Of a DNA stretch of 64,000 nucleotides, positions 34,063-44,003 are shown one piece after another. Below the pieces are notes generated by a model, which was not told the DNA's origin, did no database searches, and was given only the letters and a program-made list of their open reading frames with translations. This stretch comes from Lysobacterales bacterium (GTDB lineage Bacteria; Pseudomonadota; Gammaproteobacteria; Xanthomonadales; Marinicellaceae), in assembly GCA_026988115.1 (NCBI GenBank), contig JALSLV010000120.1, positions 1 to 64,000 of the forward strand. Reading direction: 5' to 3'. Position 1 is the first letter of the stretch, and every line of letters starts with the position of its first letter. The position numbers and the translations under genes were made by a program.

Positions 34063-35385
34063 ATGAAAGTGACATTCCTCTCCCAAGAAATAATAAAAAA
34101 TAAACGCGATGGCAAAGTCTTGTCGCAAGCTGAGATTGACTTCTTTATTCAAGGTATTGCAAAAAATACCGTCAGTGAAGGGCAAATTGCAGCCTTTGCC
34201 ATGGCAGTGTTCTTTCAAGGCATGAATGCACAAGAGCGCATTGATTTCACCCAAAGCATGGTGAATTCGGGTGATGTGATGGACTGGTCGGATATGAATC
34301 TAAACGGCCCAATCTTAGACAAGCATTCCACCGGTGGAGTGGGTGACAAAATCAGTTTGATGCTTGCCCCCATTGTGGCGGCTTGTGGTGGTTATGTACC
34401 AATGATATCTGGTCGAGGTCTTGGACATACCGGTGGGACTTTAGATAAATTTGATGCCATTCCTGGATATAATGCAACGCCTGATAATAGTTTATTTCGT
34501 CAAACGGTTAAAGAAGTAGGTTGTGCTATTATTGGACAAACAGCTAACTTGGCTCCTGCTGACAAACGATTTTATGCCACTCGTGACATAACCGCAACAG
34601 TGGATTGTATTCCATTGATAACCGCTTCTATCTTATCCAAAAAATTAGCAGAAGGATTGGATGGTTTAGTGATGGATGTCAAAACAGGCAGTGGTGCTTT
34701 TATGGAAAATTTAGATGATGCCAAAGAATTGGCTCAAGCCATTGTTGATGTTTCCAGTGTCAATACCACAGCCATTATTACCGACATGAGTCAAGTCATT
34801 GGTTATACCGCGGGCAATGCTTTGGAAGTTTCTGAAACCATTGATTATTTGACAGGAAAAAGACAAGAACCAGTCTTGCATCAATTAGTCGAAACTTTAT
34901 GCGCGCAGATCTTGTTGCAAGGCAAACTTGTGAACAACTTTGATGAAGGGGTTATCCAAGTCAATAAAGTCATCAAAAATGGTCAAGCCGCTGAAAAATT
35001 TGCCAAAATGGTGTCGGCGTTAGGTGGTCCTAATGATTTAATGGAAAACCCTAACAAGTATTTAGCCAAAGCAAAGATCATTCAACCAATTTACCCAATA
35101 CAAGAAGGTTTTGTCACTGAGATGGATACCCGAATGATTGGTATGGGAGTTGTCGAGTTAGGTGGAGGGCGGAGAGTTTCAACCGATAAAATAAACTACT
35201 CTGTTGGTTTTAGCCACTTTTGTCATGTTGGAGATAAAGTTGAATTAGATACACCTTTAGCATTTGTGCATGCAAATACACATGAGCAGGCAGAAGCAGC
35301 ACAAAATGTTTTATTAAAGCACATCAAAGTATCAAATAAACAAGTCAAAGCACCACAAACCATTATTCAAAAGGTGATAAAATGA
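34063..35385 (+). CDS. deoA: Thymidine phosphorylase
   Basis: DeoA cleaves thymidine and deoxyuridine with phosphate to give deoxyribose-1-phosphate. At 440 residues it matches the family length. It has the phosphate/nucleoside site KHSTGGVGDKISLMLAPIVA, then the motif ISGRGLGHTGGTLDKFDAIP and KTGSGAFM. The C-terminal domain contains VVELGGGRR. Its stop overlaps the deoB start (ATGA). The preceding toxin gene ends 9 bp upstream. Confidence 0.95.
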   Translation: MKVTFLSQEIIKNKRDGKVLSQAEIDFFIQGIAKNTVSEGQIAAFAMAVFFQGMNAQERIDFTQSMVNSGDVMDWSDMNLNGPILDKHSTGGVGDKISLMLAPIVAACGGYVPMISGRGLGHTGGTLDKFDAIPGYNATPDNSLFRQTVKEVGCAIIGQTANLAPADKRFYATRDITATVDCIPLITASILSKKLAEGLDGLVMDVKTGSGAFMENLDDAKELAQAIVDVSSVNTTAIITDMSQVIGYTAGNALEVSETIDYLTGKRQEPVLHQLVETLCAQILLQGKLVNNFDEGVIQVNKVIKNGQAAEKFAKMVSALGGPNDLMENPNKYLAKAKIIQPIYPIQEGFVTEMDTRMIGMGVVELGGGRRVSTDKINYSVGFSHFCHVGDKVELDTPLAFVHANTHEQAEAAQNVLLKHIKVSNKQVKAPQTIIQKVIK

Positions 35386-36602
35386 AACGCGCATTAATTT
35401 TAGTCATGGACTCTTTGGGTATTGGTGCCAGTGCCGATGCAAATCTTTACGGCGATGAAGGAACGAATACTTTAGGGCATATTGCACAAGCTTGTTTTGA
35501 AGGAAAATGTGATAACGAACAACGAAAAGGAGTGCTGCATATTCCCAACTTAACACGGTTAGGATTGGCTCATGCATTGGAAGCGAGTTGTGGCAAGCCC
35601 ATGAAAGGAATAGATGAAAGCATACAAGTGCAAGGTGCTTATGGTTATGCGGTAGAACAATCCAAAGACAAAGACACGCCCAGTGGTCATTGGGAAATGG
35701 CAGGGGTGCCTGTACCATTTGCATGGGGAACTTTTCCCAAAACCTCTCCGTGTTTTCCAAAACCATTGATTGATGATTTTATTAATTTGGCAAAACTACC
35801 AGGAATATTGGGTAATTGTCACGCCAGCGGCACCGAAATCATCAAACGCTTGGGCGAAGAGCACATCAAAACAGGTAAACCAATCTGTTACACCTCGGCG
35901 GATTCGGTTTTTCAAATAGCAGCGCATGAAAAATACTTTGGTTTGGATGAACTCATGCGAATCTGCACAATTGCTAAGGGTTTAACCGAAGAATTGAATA
36001 TAACTCGTGTAATTGCCCGCCCTTTTGTTGGTGAAAGGGCTGAGGACTTTATCCGAACAGCCAATCGTCGTGATTTAACCACGCCCCCAATAGAGTCAAC
36101 TTTGCTTGATAAGTTGTCCGCACAAGGAGGAAAGGTTATTTCGGTAGGTAAAATCAATGACATATTTTCAGGACGAGGCATCAGTCAATGCGTCAAAGGA
36201 AAAAATAATATGGAACTGTTTGATGCCATGTTGGATGAGCTGAGAAGTGCAGGGGATAATGCCCTTATTTTTGCCAACTTCGTTGATTTTGATAGCCATT
36301 TTGGACACCGCCGAAATGTGGCAGGTTATGCCAATGCCATTGAAGAGTTTGATAAACGTATTCCTGAGTTGGAATCTTTAATGGGCGAGAATGATATGGC
36401 CTTGATTACCGCCGATCATGGCTGCGACCCAACGTTTAAAGGTTCTGATCACACGCGAGAACACGTGCCCGTGGTGTTTTTTGGACAAAATATCAAACCC
36501 AAAAATATCGGCAAACGAAACTCGTTTGCCGATATGGGTCAGACTTTAGCGGGTTATTTTATGATTGAGCCTTTAGCACATGGCACTTTAATAGACTGTT
36601 AG
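35382..36602 (+). CDS. deoB: Phosphopentomutase
   Basis: DeoB interconverts (deoxy)ribose-1-phosphate and -5-phosphate, linking the PNP/DeoA products to central metabolism. The 406-residue alkaline-phosphatase-superfamily protein has the metal-binding MDSLGIGASADA (9-20), DTPSGHWEMAG with the catalytic Thr, FANFVDFDSHFGHRR, and ITADHGCDPTFKGSDHTREH with the remaining ligands. It is coupled to deoA by a 4-bp overlap. Its last 15 bp overlap the convergent secreted-protein gene. Confidence 0.95.
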   Translation: MKRALILVMDSLGIGASADANLYGDEGTNTLGHIAQACFEGKCDNEQRKGVLHIPNLTRLGLAHALEASCGKPMKGIDESIQVQGAYGYAVEQSKDKDTPSGHWEMAGVPVPFAWGTFPKTSPCFPKPLIDDFINLAKLPGILGNCHASGTEIIKRLGEEHIKTGKPICYTSADSVFQIAAHEKYFGLDELMRICTIAKGLTEELNITRVIARPFVGERAEDFIRTANRRDLTTPPIESTLLDKLSAQGGKVISVGKINDIFSGRGISQCVKGKNNMELFDAMLDELRSAGDNALIFANFVDFDSHFGHRRNVAGYANAIEEFDKRIPELESLMGENDMALITADHGCDPTFKGSDHTREHVPVVFFGQNIKPKNIGKRNSFADMGQTLAGYFMIEPLAHGTLIDC

Positions 36603-37613
36603 CATGAGATTGACAGCTCTTGGGTTGCCATTGCTCAACTTAACACCATAACACCGCAATGTCGTTGAGGAAATTCGATTGCAATGCCCACCCAGGTTGG
36701 GGTCGGATCCCGTTATGGATGTTTGCCAATATCTCGTTGAGATATTTGATGGAAAAGTGATGTCACATTGACCTTCACTGGAGCCATCTGCAATGCTAAT
36801 TGTTCCACTGTTGACATTATTTATGGAGCGGTTGAGCAGAGCTGGCCCTGTAAAACTTCCATTTGAAACACCATTAGTGCAAAAGGCAAAAACTAAGTAT
36901 TTCATCATTCCATTTGAGTTGGCATTTTGTTTTGCATCACCTTCCACGTATAAACCATTAGCAGGCGGATTTGCATTAATGCCAATACTCATGCCGCCAT
37001 TATTTTTTACGACAAATTTTGTTGCACCTCCGATTTGGGCTCGAAATGGGTCATCTGTTACCGAGGATGAGATATGCAGTGTAGAATTTGGATTGTTTGT
37101 ACCAATTCCCACTCTGCCACCCGTGTAGGAAACTTTTGTGCCAACTTTAGTCCAAGGCGATAACGACACAGCCGTAGGAATCCAATCAGAACCATCAAAT
37201 TGCAGCAAGTCATTAGTCGATGCACCCGTTCCTGATAAATATTCAGCTTGTACTGCATAAGGTGTTGCAGCCATACGCTGGCGAGGTGACAAAGGAAAAA
37301 ATGAACCACTTCCAGCAGTCCTTACCGATATTTCTAACCATATTTCACTGCCATCATAAAGAGCATCGCCAAAATCCACTTGTGGAATGTTAAATAATCC
37401 AGCGTTAACGGAAACTCCATTAAAAGTTTGCGAAGCTAGGGTTGTTCCACCAGAGGCGAGTTTATAAGCATCTATAATAATGTCGTAACTGCCGTTGGCT
37501 GGTGTGCCGCCATCAGTAAGTTGTCCTTGGTAGCTAAAACCACTGCCTACAGGAGCTGTTTGTGCCGTAAAAGCGAGTGTGATTAAAGCAAAAAGCATAT
37601 ATAATTTATTCAT
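36588..37613 (-). CDS. Secreted protein with tail-fibre-like N-domain
   Basis: The 341-residue product has a signal peptide (MNKLYMLFALITLAFTAQTA). Residues ~25-120 (GFSYQGQLTDGGTPANGSYD, IWLEISVRTAGSG, PLSPRQRMAATPYAVQAEYL) match a domain common in exported proteins from many environmental bacteria. The middle (GRVGIGTNNPNSTLHISSSV) is a phage-tail-fibre or spike-like motif typical of trimeric fibres. No C-terminal NGFE motif is present, unlike its neighbours. It starts 9 bp after the stop of the upstream small gene (37623-37880), so the two are probably co-transcribed. Function unknown. Confidence 0.75.
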   Translation of the reverse strand: MNKLYMLFALITLAFTAQTAPVGSGFSYQGQLTDGGTPANGSYDIIIDAYKLASGGTTLASQTFNGVSVNAGLFNIPQVDFGDALYDGSEIWLEISVRTAGSGSFFPLSPRQRMAATPYAVQAEYLSGTGASTNDLLQFDGSDWIPTAVSLSPWTKVGTKVSYTGGRVGIGTNNPNSTLHISSSVTDDPFRAQIGGATKFVVKNNGGMSIGINANPPANGLYVEGDAKQNANSNGMMKYLVFAFCTNGVSNGSFTGPALLNRSINNVNSGTISIADGSSEGQCDITFPSNISTRYWQTSITGSDPNLGGHCNRISSTTLRCYGVKLSNGNPRAVNLMLTVY

Positions 37614-37622
37614 GGTATTTTC

Positions 37623-37880
37623 CTATTCAAATCCGTTGTTAAAAATTAATTCTGTGGTGTTTGTTGGGGCAGAGGCTTGCCAAAATCCTCCCGTTAGGGT
37701 GAAAGAGCCTCCCTGCATGGCATTGCTGACATCGACTTGTCCAATACTGGATTTGAGTGTAAAACCACCACCACTCATGCTATCGCCACCGCCACTGTTT
37801 AGGGTGTGTTTTTTCATAACAAATTGTGCTGATGAGGTATTGAAAATCAACAGCAGCGAGAAAATCAAGAAATTCTTCAT
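37623..37880 (-). CDS. Small exported glycine-rich protein with NGFE C-terminus
   Basis: The 85-residue protein has a signal peptide (MKNFLIFSLLLIFNTSSA), a short repeat-like body (SGGGDSMSGGGFTLKSSIGQ then VDVSNAMQGGSFTLTGGFWQ) and the terminal TELIFNNGFE. The body resembles a short beta-hairpin domain found in other exported proteins. It lies just upstream of the 341-residue secreted protein on the same strand. The smallness makes the C-terminal motif stand out as a sorting-type tail. Confidence 0.75.
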   Translation of the reverse strand: MKNFLIFSLLLIFNTSSAQFVMKKHTLNSGGGDSMSGGGFTLKSSIGQVDVSNAMQGGSFTLTGGFWQASAPTNTTELIFNNGFE

Positions 37881-37973
37881 TAAAATATTTCCTTCAAATA
37901 GTATGACTGGATATTATAGACAAAAATTAGGTTGGAATTCTGATAACTTTCTGATAACTTTCTGAAAGATATA

Positions 37974-38001
37974 AAAAAACCCAAATAAATTGGGTTTTTT
38001 T
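37974..38001. terminator. Bidirectional terminator
   Basis: AAAAAACCCAA (37974-37984) and TTGGGTTTTTT (37990-38000) form an 11-bp stem with a 5-nt loop and T/A runs on both sides. It ends transcription of the minus-strand gene at 38060-39778. Confidence 0.85.
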
Positions 38002-38059
38002 ATATTTGAATTAGGTGTTATCGTTATATATTATAACTTTTAACCAGAATTAAACGGGT

Positions 38060-39778
38060 TTATTCAAAGCCATTACTAAAGACTTGTTCAGCAATGCCAT
38101 AAACTTCAGTGGACATTTCTGAGGTAGTACCTGACCATGTGCTTGGGATTATATTATCAGCCGTTGTTGTGCTGGTTGTGCGAATACCAAAACCGTTGGG
38201 CAAAGGGTTGCTGAGGGTGAAACTAAAATCGCCATTGGCATCTGCAAGGGTGGAACCAAGATGTTGTGTGGCATCCATTACAGAATCAGCATTATCGAGG
38301 TAAAAATCTATCATGCAATTTGGGCATGGACTGGGAGCACCCAATATATTACTCAAATGTGAGTGACCTGAGATGCTTGTGCCATTTACTGTAGAAACAA
38401 CAGCAGGCTCAAAAGTTTTTTGAACAGCCATTAACATTGGGCCATACTCGATATACTTTTCTAACCCAGTTTTAACTATATTGCCACGAATGGTGTTGCC
38501 TCCATCCTTAAAGCCATTGACATGAGAATCACTCCACAAGATGGCTCCTTTTGTGTTGTCAAAACCATTTTTTGGGTAGTAAATTTCATTGTCTATTATC
38601 ATGTGTCCATTATTGACTTCAGGGGTGTCTCGGGTGGTGGATAATTTGATTCCTTGTCCGCAAACACCTACTTCGTTGCCATTTAAGTCTTTACCAATAA
38701 TATTATTTTGCACGGTGTGTAGTCGACCAAAAATAGTGAGCGCCTCTGGTGGCGTTGAAAAAGTGCTGTGGATGGTTTGCAATCCTGCAATAACATTGTT
38801 TTCAATTAATAAACCCGTTCCTGATGCTGATATTCCAGCGCCCCCAAACCATTCGGAGGCATCCAATGGAGGGGAAACAGGATTGATGTTGGTAAAGGTT
38901 CTGCAGTTAAGACTGGCAGGGACTGCAGGCACGGTTCCATCAATTCTTGTGCCTATCAAGTTATTAATGATTTGAACGCCACTGGTGGCGGAATTAATCT
39001 CAACGGCAAAAGTGCTTGCACCCGTCATTACATTGCCATCAATGAGCATGTTGTCCGCAAAAAGAGTGGTTAAGATGGCGTGATTGCCAGCTAAGTTGTC
39101 GGTGTTTCCAAATAAATCATCAAATTGAATATTCATGCCATTGGTTTTCAATCCCCAAGTGTTATTGGTGAAAATACCGTCCGATTGTTTCCAATGAATG
39201 CTCTGACCACCAATAAAGCCCATGTTTCTTATGGTTACAAATTTTAGACCAATGTCTAATGTTGTGCCTGAGTCTATAATGATTTTGGGCATTTCACTAT
39301 TTAACACGTTTACAGCAGGTCCAGCGATAGTAATATTACCAACAAGGTCTAATCCTTGAGGTTGCAGTCCATAAAAACTTGAGGTGCCAGAACTATTAAT
39401 TGCTAACCTCCATTGATCGTTAATGGCATTGTAGTATAAATCATCGCCATCGCCATTGGTTCCATTTAACCCAGTAAAGCGAATTAAGATGGGAGAACAT
39501 CCAGGGCAAAAGGAGTTGTCAGAACGAGCACCAGCCTCACGCAAAGCTCGCCGAAAGGTGCACTTTCCAGCTCCAGAACCTGTCGTATCAGGAAAAAAGG
39601 TCGCTGCACCTTGAGTGTAATCACAGGTGTGTAAGTTATGGGCGGGTTCTTCATCAATTGCCCAGTCAACGGTGATAATACAGCCACTGCCATTGCAGAT
39701 GGTTGTACTGGCAAACAAGTTGCTTGCAAAGGCTAAAAAAAGTACGGTTAACGTTTTTTTATGGATTAAGAGTTTCAT
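38060..39778 (-). CDS. Exported parallel beta-helix-like protein with NGFE C-terminus
   Basis: The start ATG at 39778 (MKLLIHKKTLTVLFLAFASN) gives 572 residues with a signal peptide; the frame upstream of it is discarded. CTFRRALREAGARSDN (about residues 60-75) is a CSLREA-like start of right-handed beta-helix proteins. The body contains repeated short strands with N-rich turns (IIDNEIYYPKNGFDN, NTIRGNIVKTG), typical of pectate-lyase-like helices. No catalytic set is evident. It ends EQVFSNGFE. The protein is probably surface-exposed; function unknown. Confidence 0.77.
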   Translation of the reverse strand: MKLLIHKKTLTVLFLAFASNLFASTTICNGSGCIITVDWAIDEEPAHNLHTCDYTQGAATFFPDTTGSGAGKCTFRRALREAGARSDNSFCPGCSPILIRFTGLNGTNGDGDDLYYNAINDQWRLAINSSGTSSFYGLQPQGLDLVGNITIAGPAVNVLNSEMPKIIIDSGTTLDIGLKFVTIRNMGFIGGQSIHWKQSDGIFTNNTWGLKTNGMNIQFDDLFGNTDNLAGNHAILTTLFADNMLIDGNVMTGASTFAVEINSATSGVQIINNLIGTRIDGTVPAVPASLNCRTFTNINPVSPPLDASEWFGGAGISASGTGLLIENNVIAGLQTIHSTFSTPPEALTIFGRLHTVQNNIIGKDLNGNEVGVCGQGIKLSTTRDTPEVNNGHMIIDNEIYYPKNGFDNTKGAILWSDSHVNGFKDGGNTIRGNIVKTGLEKYIEYGPMLMAVQKTFEPAVVSTVNGTSISGHSHLSNILGAPSPCPNCMIDFYLDNADSVMDATQHLGSTLADANGDFSFTLSNPLPNGFGIRTTSTTTADNIIPSTWSGTTSEMSTEVYGIAEQVFSNGFE

Positions 39779-39929
39779 CAGAATAGTTCCTTCCTTATTT
39801 AAGTTCAATTTAAACTGTAATATTAAGAGAAAAAGGAATTTGAATCCTGAAGAAGTTCTGATATTTTTCTGAAAAAGTTATGAATTTTTGTATTTTGAGC
39901 AAAAAGAAGTACTCAATACCAGGAAAAGG

Positions 39930-41969
39930 TTAGTTTCCTATAAATTGTGTGTTTTTAATTCGTTCAATTTCATCGCGAAGTTTGGTGGCTTCTTCAAATT
40001 CTAAGTTTTTAGCGTGGGCAAACATTTGTTTTTCCAGTTTGGAGATTAATTTCGCCAAATCTTTAGGTGAATTGACGTTGTATTTTTCCCCAGATTCTGC
40101 CACCTTGAATAAGGGTTTATCATCGGTTTTTGTGGATTCCACAAAACCATCTTTGAGGTCATGAATTTTACGAATAACAGTGGTTGGTGTGATGCCATGT
40201 TTTTTGTTGAAAGCTATTTGTTTTTCTCTGCGTCTTTTGGTTTCTCCAATGGCGTATTCCATTGCAGGTGTGATTTTATCGCCGTACAAAATAGCCTTAC
40301 CTTTTTCATTTCTACTGGCGCGACCGATAGTTTGTACTAATGAACGTTCGGAGCGTAAAAAGCCAGGTTTATCCGCATCTAATATAGCCACCAATGAAAC
40401 CTCTGGCATATCCAAACCCTCCCGTAATAAGTTAATGCCAATTAATACATCAAAAATGCCTTGGCGTAAATCACGGATAATTTCTGCACGTTCAACTGTA
40501 TCAATTTCCGAATGCAAATAACGGCATTTAATGCCATGTTCCGTCATATAGTCGGTTAAATCTTCACTCATGCGTTTGGTTAAGGTGGTGACCAATACAC
40601 GCTCTTGTATTTTTACCCGTTTATTAATCTCAGAGATTAGATCATCAACTTGAGTTCCAACTGGACGCACTTCGATTTCAGGGTCAAGCAAGCCAGTGGG
40701 TCGGACCACTTGTTCAACAATATGAGCCGCGTTGTCTTCTTCGTATTTGGCAGGCGTTGCGGAAACAAAAATCATTCGCGGAGTTCGTTGTTCCCATTCT
40801 TCAAACTTGAGTGGGCGATTATCCAGTGCCGAAGGCAATCGAAAACCATAATTGACGAGATTTTCTTTGCGTGACCTATCGCCTTTATACATGGCTCCAA
40901 TTTGCGGAATACTCACATGCGATTCATCCATAACCAGTAACGCATCATCGGGCAAATAATCAAACAAACACGGCGGTGGTTCGCCTGGAGCTAATCCGGT
41001 GAAATGGCGTGAATAATTTTCAATGCCAGAACAATAACCCAATTCCATCATCATTTCCAAATCGTAATTAGTGCGTTGTTGCAAGCGTTGTGCTTCAACC
41101 AATTGATTCTCTGCATTTAATACTTTTAAACGTTCGACCAATTCTTCGCGAATGGTGGTGGTGGCGTGAATCATGCGGTCGCGTGGTGTCACAAAGTGTT
41201 TTGTTGGGAAGATAGTCAATTCTTTTTCGTTACTGGATTTTCTGCCTGTTAAAGGGTCAAAATAACTTAAGTTTTCAATTTCATCATCAAACAATTCAAC
41301 TCGGATGGCGAGTTTGTCGGACTCGGCAGGGAAAATATCAATCACCTCACCGTGTACGCGAAAAGTCCCTCGTGCCAATTCATAATCATTGCGTGTGAAT
41401 TGCAATTCGGTTAATTGATGCAAAAAAGCCCGCTGCTCAACCGTTTGCCCAACTTTCAAGGGTATAACCATCTGCAAATAAGACTGCGGATCGCCCAAAC
41501 CATAAATGGCAGAAACCGTGGCAACAATAATCACATCACGGCGTTGCATCAAAGATTTGGTAGCAGATAAACGCATTTGCTCAATGTATTCGTTTATGGA
41601 GGAATCCTTTTCTATGTAAGTATCCGATGCAGCAACATAAGCTTCGGGTTGATAATAGTCATAATAAGAAACAAAATATTCCACCGCATTATCAGGAAAA
41701 AATTCTTTAAACTCATTAAATAATTGCCCTGCTAAAGTTTTGTTATGCACCATCACCATGGTGGGTTTTTGCACATTTTGAATGACATTGGCAATGGTAA
41801 AGGTTTTGCCCGAACCCGTCACACCAAGCAAAGTTTGCGACTTTAATCCCGCATCAAAACCTTGAGTTAACTGTTTGATGGCAGTCGGCTGGTCACCAGC
41901 AGGCTCAAAAGGGCTGTTGATTTTAAACTCTTTTTGAGATTTATTAACTTTTAACTGAACGACTTCCAA
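39930..41969 (-). CDS. uvrB: Excinuclease ABC subunit B
   Basis: UvrB is the damage-recognition helicase of nucleotide excision repair, delivered by UvrA and cut by UvrC. The 679-residue protein has Walker A GVTGSGKT (about 48-55), the beta-hairpin [16 protein letters not shown], the SATPAKYE motif, helicase motifs V-VI ([27 protein letters not shown]) and a C-terminal UVR domain ([17 protein letters not shown]). The frame begins with TTG at 41969 (AAGG about 14 bp upstream); no in-frame ATG precedes the conserved [16 protein letters not shown], so a non-ATG start is needed. Confidence 0.95.
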   Translation of the reverse strand: MEVVQLKVNKSQKEFKINSPFEPAGDQPTAIKQLTQGFDAGLKSQTLLGVTGSGKTFTIANVIQNVQKPTMVMVHNKTLAGQLFNEFKEFFPDNAVEYFVSYYDYYQPEAYVAASDTYIEKDSSINEYIEQMRLSATKSLMQRRDVIIVATVSAIYGLGDPQSYLQMVIPLKVGQTVEQRAFLHQLTELQFTRNDYELARGTFRVHGEVIDIFPAESDKLAIRVELFDDEIENLSYFDPLTGRKSSNEKELTIFPTKHFVTPRDRMIHATTTIREELVERLKVLNAENQLVEAQRLQQRTNYDLEMMMELGYCSGIENYSRHFTGLAPGEPPPCLFDYLPDDALLVMDESHVSIPQIGAMYKGDRSRKENLVNYGFRLPSALDNRPLKFEEWEQRTPRMIFVSATPAKYEEDNAAHIVEQVVRPTGLLDPEIEVRPVGTQVDDLISEINKRVKIQERVLVTTLTKRMSEDLTDYMTEHGIKCRYLHSEIDTVERAEIIRDLRQGIFDVLIGINLLREGLDMPEVSLVAILDADKPGFLRSERSLVQTIGRASRNEKGKAILYGDKITPAMEYAIGETKRRREKQIAFNKKHGITPTTVIRKIHDLKDGFVESTKTDDKPLFKVAESGEKYNVNSPKDLAKLISKLEKQMFAHAKNLEFEEATKLRDEIERIKNTQFIGN

Positions 41970-42501
41970 AGCAATCTAACCTTGTAAAAAGGCGAGATTA
42001 TAGCACACTCACAAAACTCTGCAGCCTTTGTAGGTAAGTGGGATTTATCCGACTCAAAACACAACTCAAGAAAACAATAGCGTCGGTTAAAACCGACAAT
42101 CCAAGAAAAGCTAATTATCGCACAGCGAAAACAAAACAATCATCCCAGATAAAAACCAATGCATGGGTAGGATGGGCTCTGCCCATCGGCAGTGTATAAG
42201 CGACCTCAATATTTACTTGAAATGATTCAATGACTAGATTTAATAATGGTGTTTTTACCTTTTCACACGGCGGTCGGTTTGATTAGTATGCTTAAATTAC
42301 CTGTTGTTTTTTTGTTTGTTTCCTGTTTTGCTCAAGCACAAATAATGCGTTTGCATGAGGGGGTAGTCAAAATATAAGTAACTTGTGGATTGACTTGTAG
42401 TCTACTGTGTTTGATTTTATTTTACTTTAGTGCTTATATTCACTTTGTCTAAAGTAAACTTTGCGTTACTATTGGCGTAAATTATTATTAGGTGTTTTGT
42501 T
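41970..42501. other. Long intergenic region with repeat fragments and a gene remnant
   Basis: This region holds a minus-strand TATAAT (42002-41997) that may serve uvrB. The dispersed-repeat fragment GGTAAGTGGGATTTATCC near 42034-42051 is shared with 18510-18726. Short palindromes GTCGGTTAAAACCGAC (about 42082-42097) and GATGGGCTCTGCCCATC (about 42171-42187) are also present. A short frame at 42288-42377 looks like the start of a lost secreted-protein gene. Otherwise nothing is seen. Confidence 0.5.
42288..42377 (+). pseudogene. Remnant encoding only a signal peptide
   Basis: The 29-codon frame begins MLKLPVVFLFVSCFAQA, a well-formed signal peptide with a signal-peptidase-like AQA site, then reads QIMRLHEGVVKI and stops. 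No continuation is found in other frames, so it looks like the 5' end of a deleted exported-protein gene. A genuine micropeptide cannot be excluded. Confidence 0.3.
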
Positions 42502-43704
42502 ATGACTGGTATTGAAATTGATTTCGTTTCTGAATTGATAAAAAAAGTAAAGCCCTCGGCAACTATTGCGGTGAGTATGAAAGCGACGCAATTGCGTGCG
42601 GCGGGTAAAGATGTCATTGGATTGGGAGCAGGGGAGCCTGATTTTGATACGCCTGATCACATTAAGGCAGCGGCTATTGAAGCCATTAATAATGGTCAAA
42701 CAAAATACACAGCAGTCGATGGCACTGCCGAATTAAAACAAGCGGTTATTGGCAAATTTAAGCGTGAAAATGGTCTGGACTTTGCCGCCAATCAAATCTT
42801 GGTTTCTTGTGGGGCGAAACACAGTATTTCAAATGTGCTTGCCGCCGTGTTAAATCCGGGCGATGAAGTGATTATTCCTGCACCTTATTGGGTCTCTTAT
42901 CCTGACATGACTTTGCTTGCAGGGGGAGAATCGGTCATTGTCAAGACCACGCAAGAACAAGACTTTAAAATTACGCCAGAACAATTGGAAAATGCCATTA
43001 CCGATAAATCTCGTTTAATTATTTTAAACACGCCGAGTAATCCGACAGGAAAAGCTTACCGTAAAGCCGAGTTACAAGCATTGGGTGAGGTGTTGTTGAA
43101 ATACCCTCAGTTGATGATTGTTACCGATGATATTTATGAACATATTTATTGGGGCGATGAAGAAATTACTAATTTGGGCGTGTTATTTCCACAAATGATG
43201 GATAGAATGGTGTTTATTAATGGTGTTTCTAAGGCTTATGCGATGACGGGTTGGCGTATTGGATATGCTGCCGGTCCTGTGGATATCATTACTGCCATGC
43301 GTAAGATTCAATCCCAAGCCACATCCAATCCTTGTTCCATTTCTCAAGCGGCATCTGTTGCGGCACTCAATGGATCTCAAGATTGTTTGATTCCCATGAA
43401 AAAAGCCTTTAAAGAACGCCATGATTGGCTGGTTAAAGCCTTAAATGACTTGCCGGGTTTTTCATGCCTTGAAGGAGAAGGTGCTTTTTATGCTTTCCCT
43501 AATATAGAAGAAGTCATTGCAAAAATTGATGGGGTTATCAACGATGTTGAATTATCAACATGGCTGTTGGAAAATGCCGAGGTTGCTGTTGTTCCGGGCA
43601 CGCCTTTTGGTGCACCTGGTCATGTGCGTTTATCCTTTGCCACATCGATGGAAAATTTGCGTCAAGCCATTGCAAGAATCGAAAATTGCCTGGCTAAGTT
43701 GTAA
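42502..43704 (+). CDS. Aspartate aminotransferase-type pyridoxal phosphate enzyme
   Basis: This 400-residue class I aminotransferase of the Igamma type is most similar to AspC-like aspartate/prephenate aminotransferases. It has GLGAGEPDFDTPDHIK near the start, TKYTAVDGTAELK, APYWVSYPDM, NTPSNPTGKAY (substrate/PLP contacts) and the Schiff-base Lys244 in GVSKAYAMTGWRIGY, and ends with the conserved RLSFATSMENL. Fold type I and the signature are clear; the exact amino donor (aspartate versus glutamate or prephenate) is not. It stands alone, with no obvious operon partner. Confidence 0.92.
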   Translation: MTGIEIDFVSELIKKVKPSATIAVSMKATQLRAAGKDVIGLGAGEPDFDTPDHIKAAAIEAINNGQTKYTAVDGTAELKQAVIGKFKRENGLDFAANQILVSCGAKHSISNVLAAVLNPGDEVIIPAPYWVSYPDMTLLAGGESVIVKTTQEQDFKITPEQLENAITDKSRLIILNTPSNPTGKAYRKAELQALGEVLLKYPQLMIVTDDIYEHIYWGDEEITNLGVLFPQMMDRMVFINGVSKAYAMTGWRIGYAAGPVDIITAMRKIQSQATSNPCSISQAASVAALNGSQDCLIPMKKAFKERHDWLVKALNDLPGFSCLEGEGAFYAFPNIEEVIAKIDGVINDVELSTWLLENAEVAVVPGTPFGAPGHVRLSFATSMENLRQAIARIENCLAKL

Positions 43705-44003
43705 ACAATTGTTGACTGATATAAGAATTCATTGAAAACTGAAGCTTTTTTTGTTATCTTTCACCCTGTGTATGTGGGATGAGTTAAGTTATAGTAAAAG
43801 CTACTAAAATTCGATTATAGAATTTTAATGGTATAACTATTAAATTGTAGTTGGTTTTTATAAGCTTCTAAATCTCTTCCTTAATTAAAATTTATTTTTC
43901 ATTAAACTTAAATAGCTATCCATGTGGGTGGACTATTTTTATAGATTTAGTGCGGAATTTTTAATAGTTATAATTCAGTTTATGTTTCAACGCTGGATTA
44001 AGA
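43705..44003. other. Intergenic region before the adhesin/protease pair
   Basis: No gene is seen. It is AT-rich with an 8-bp A/T hairpin, TAAAATTC (43805-43812) and GAATTTTA (43820-43827). It must contain the promoter of the downstream two-gene unit, but no convincing box pair stands out. Confidence 0.4.

Noticed and set aside
39484-39872. Plus- and minus-strand frames near the start of the beta-helix protein
   Set aside because: They overlap a gene with a clear signal peptide and C-terminal motif and have no features of their own.
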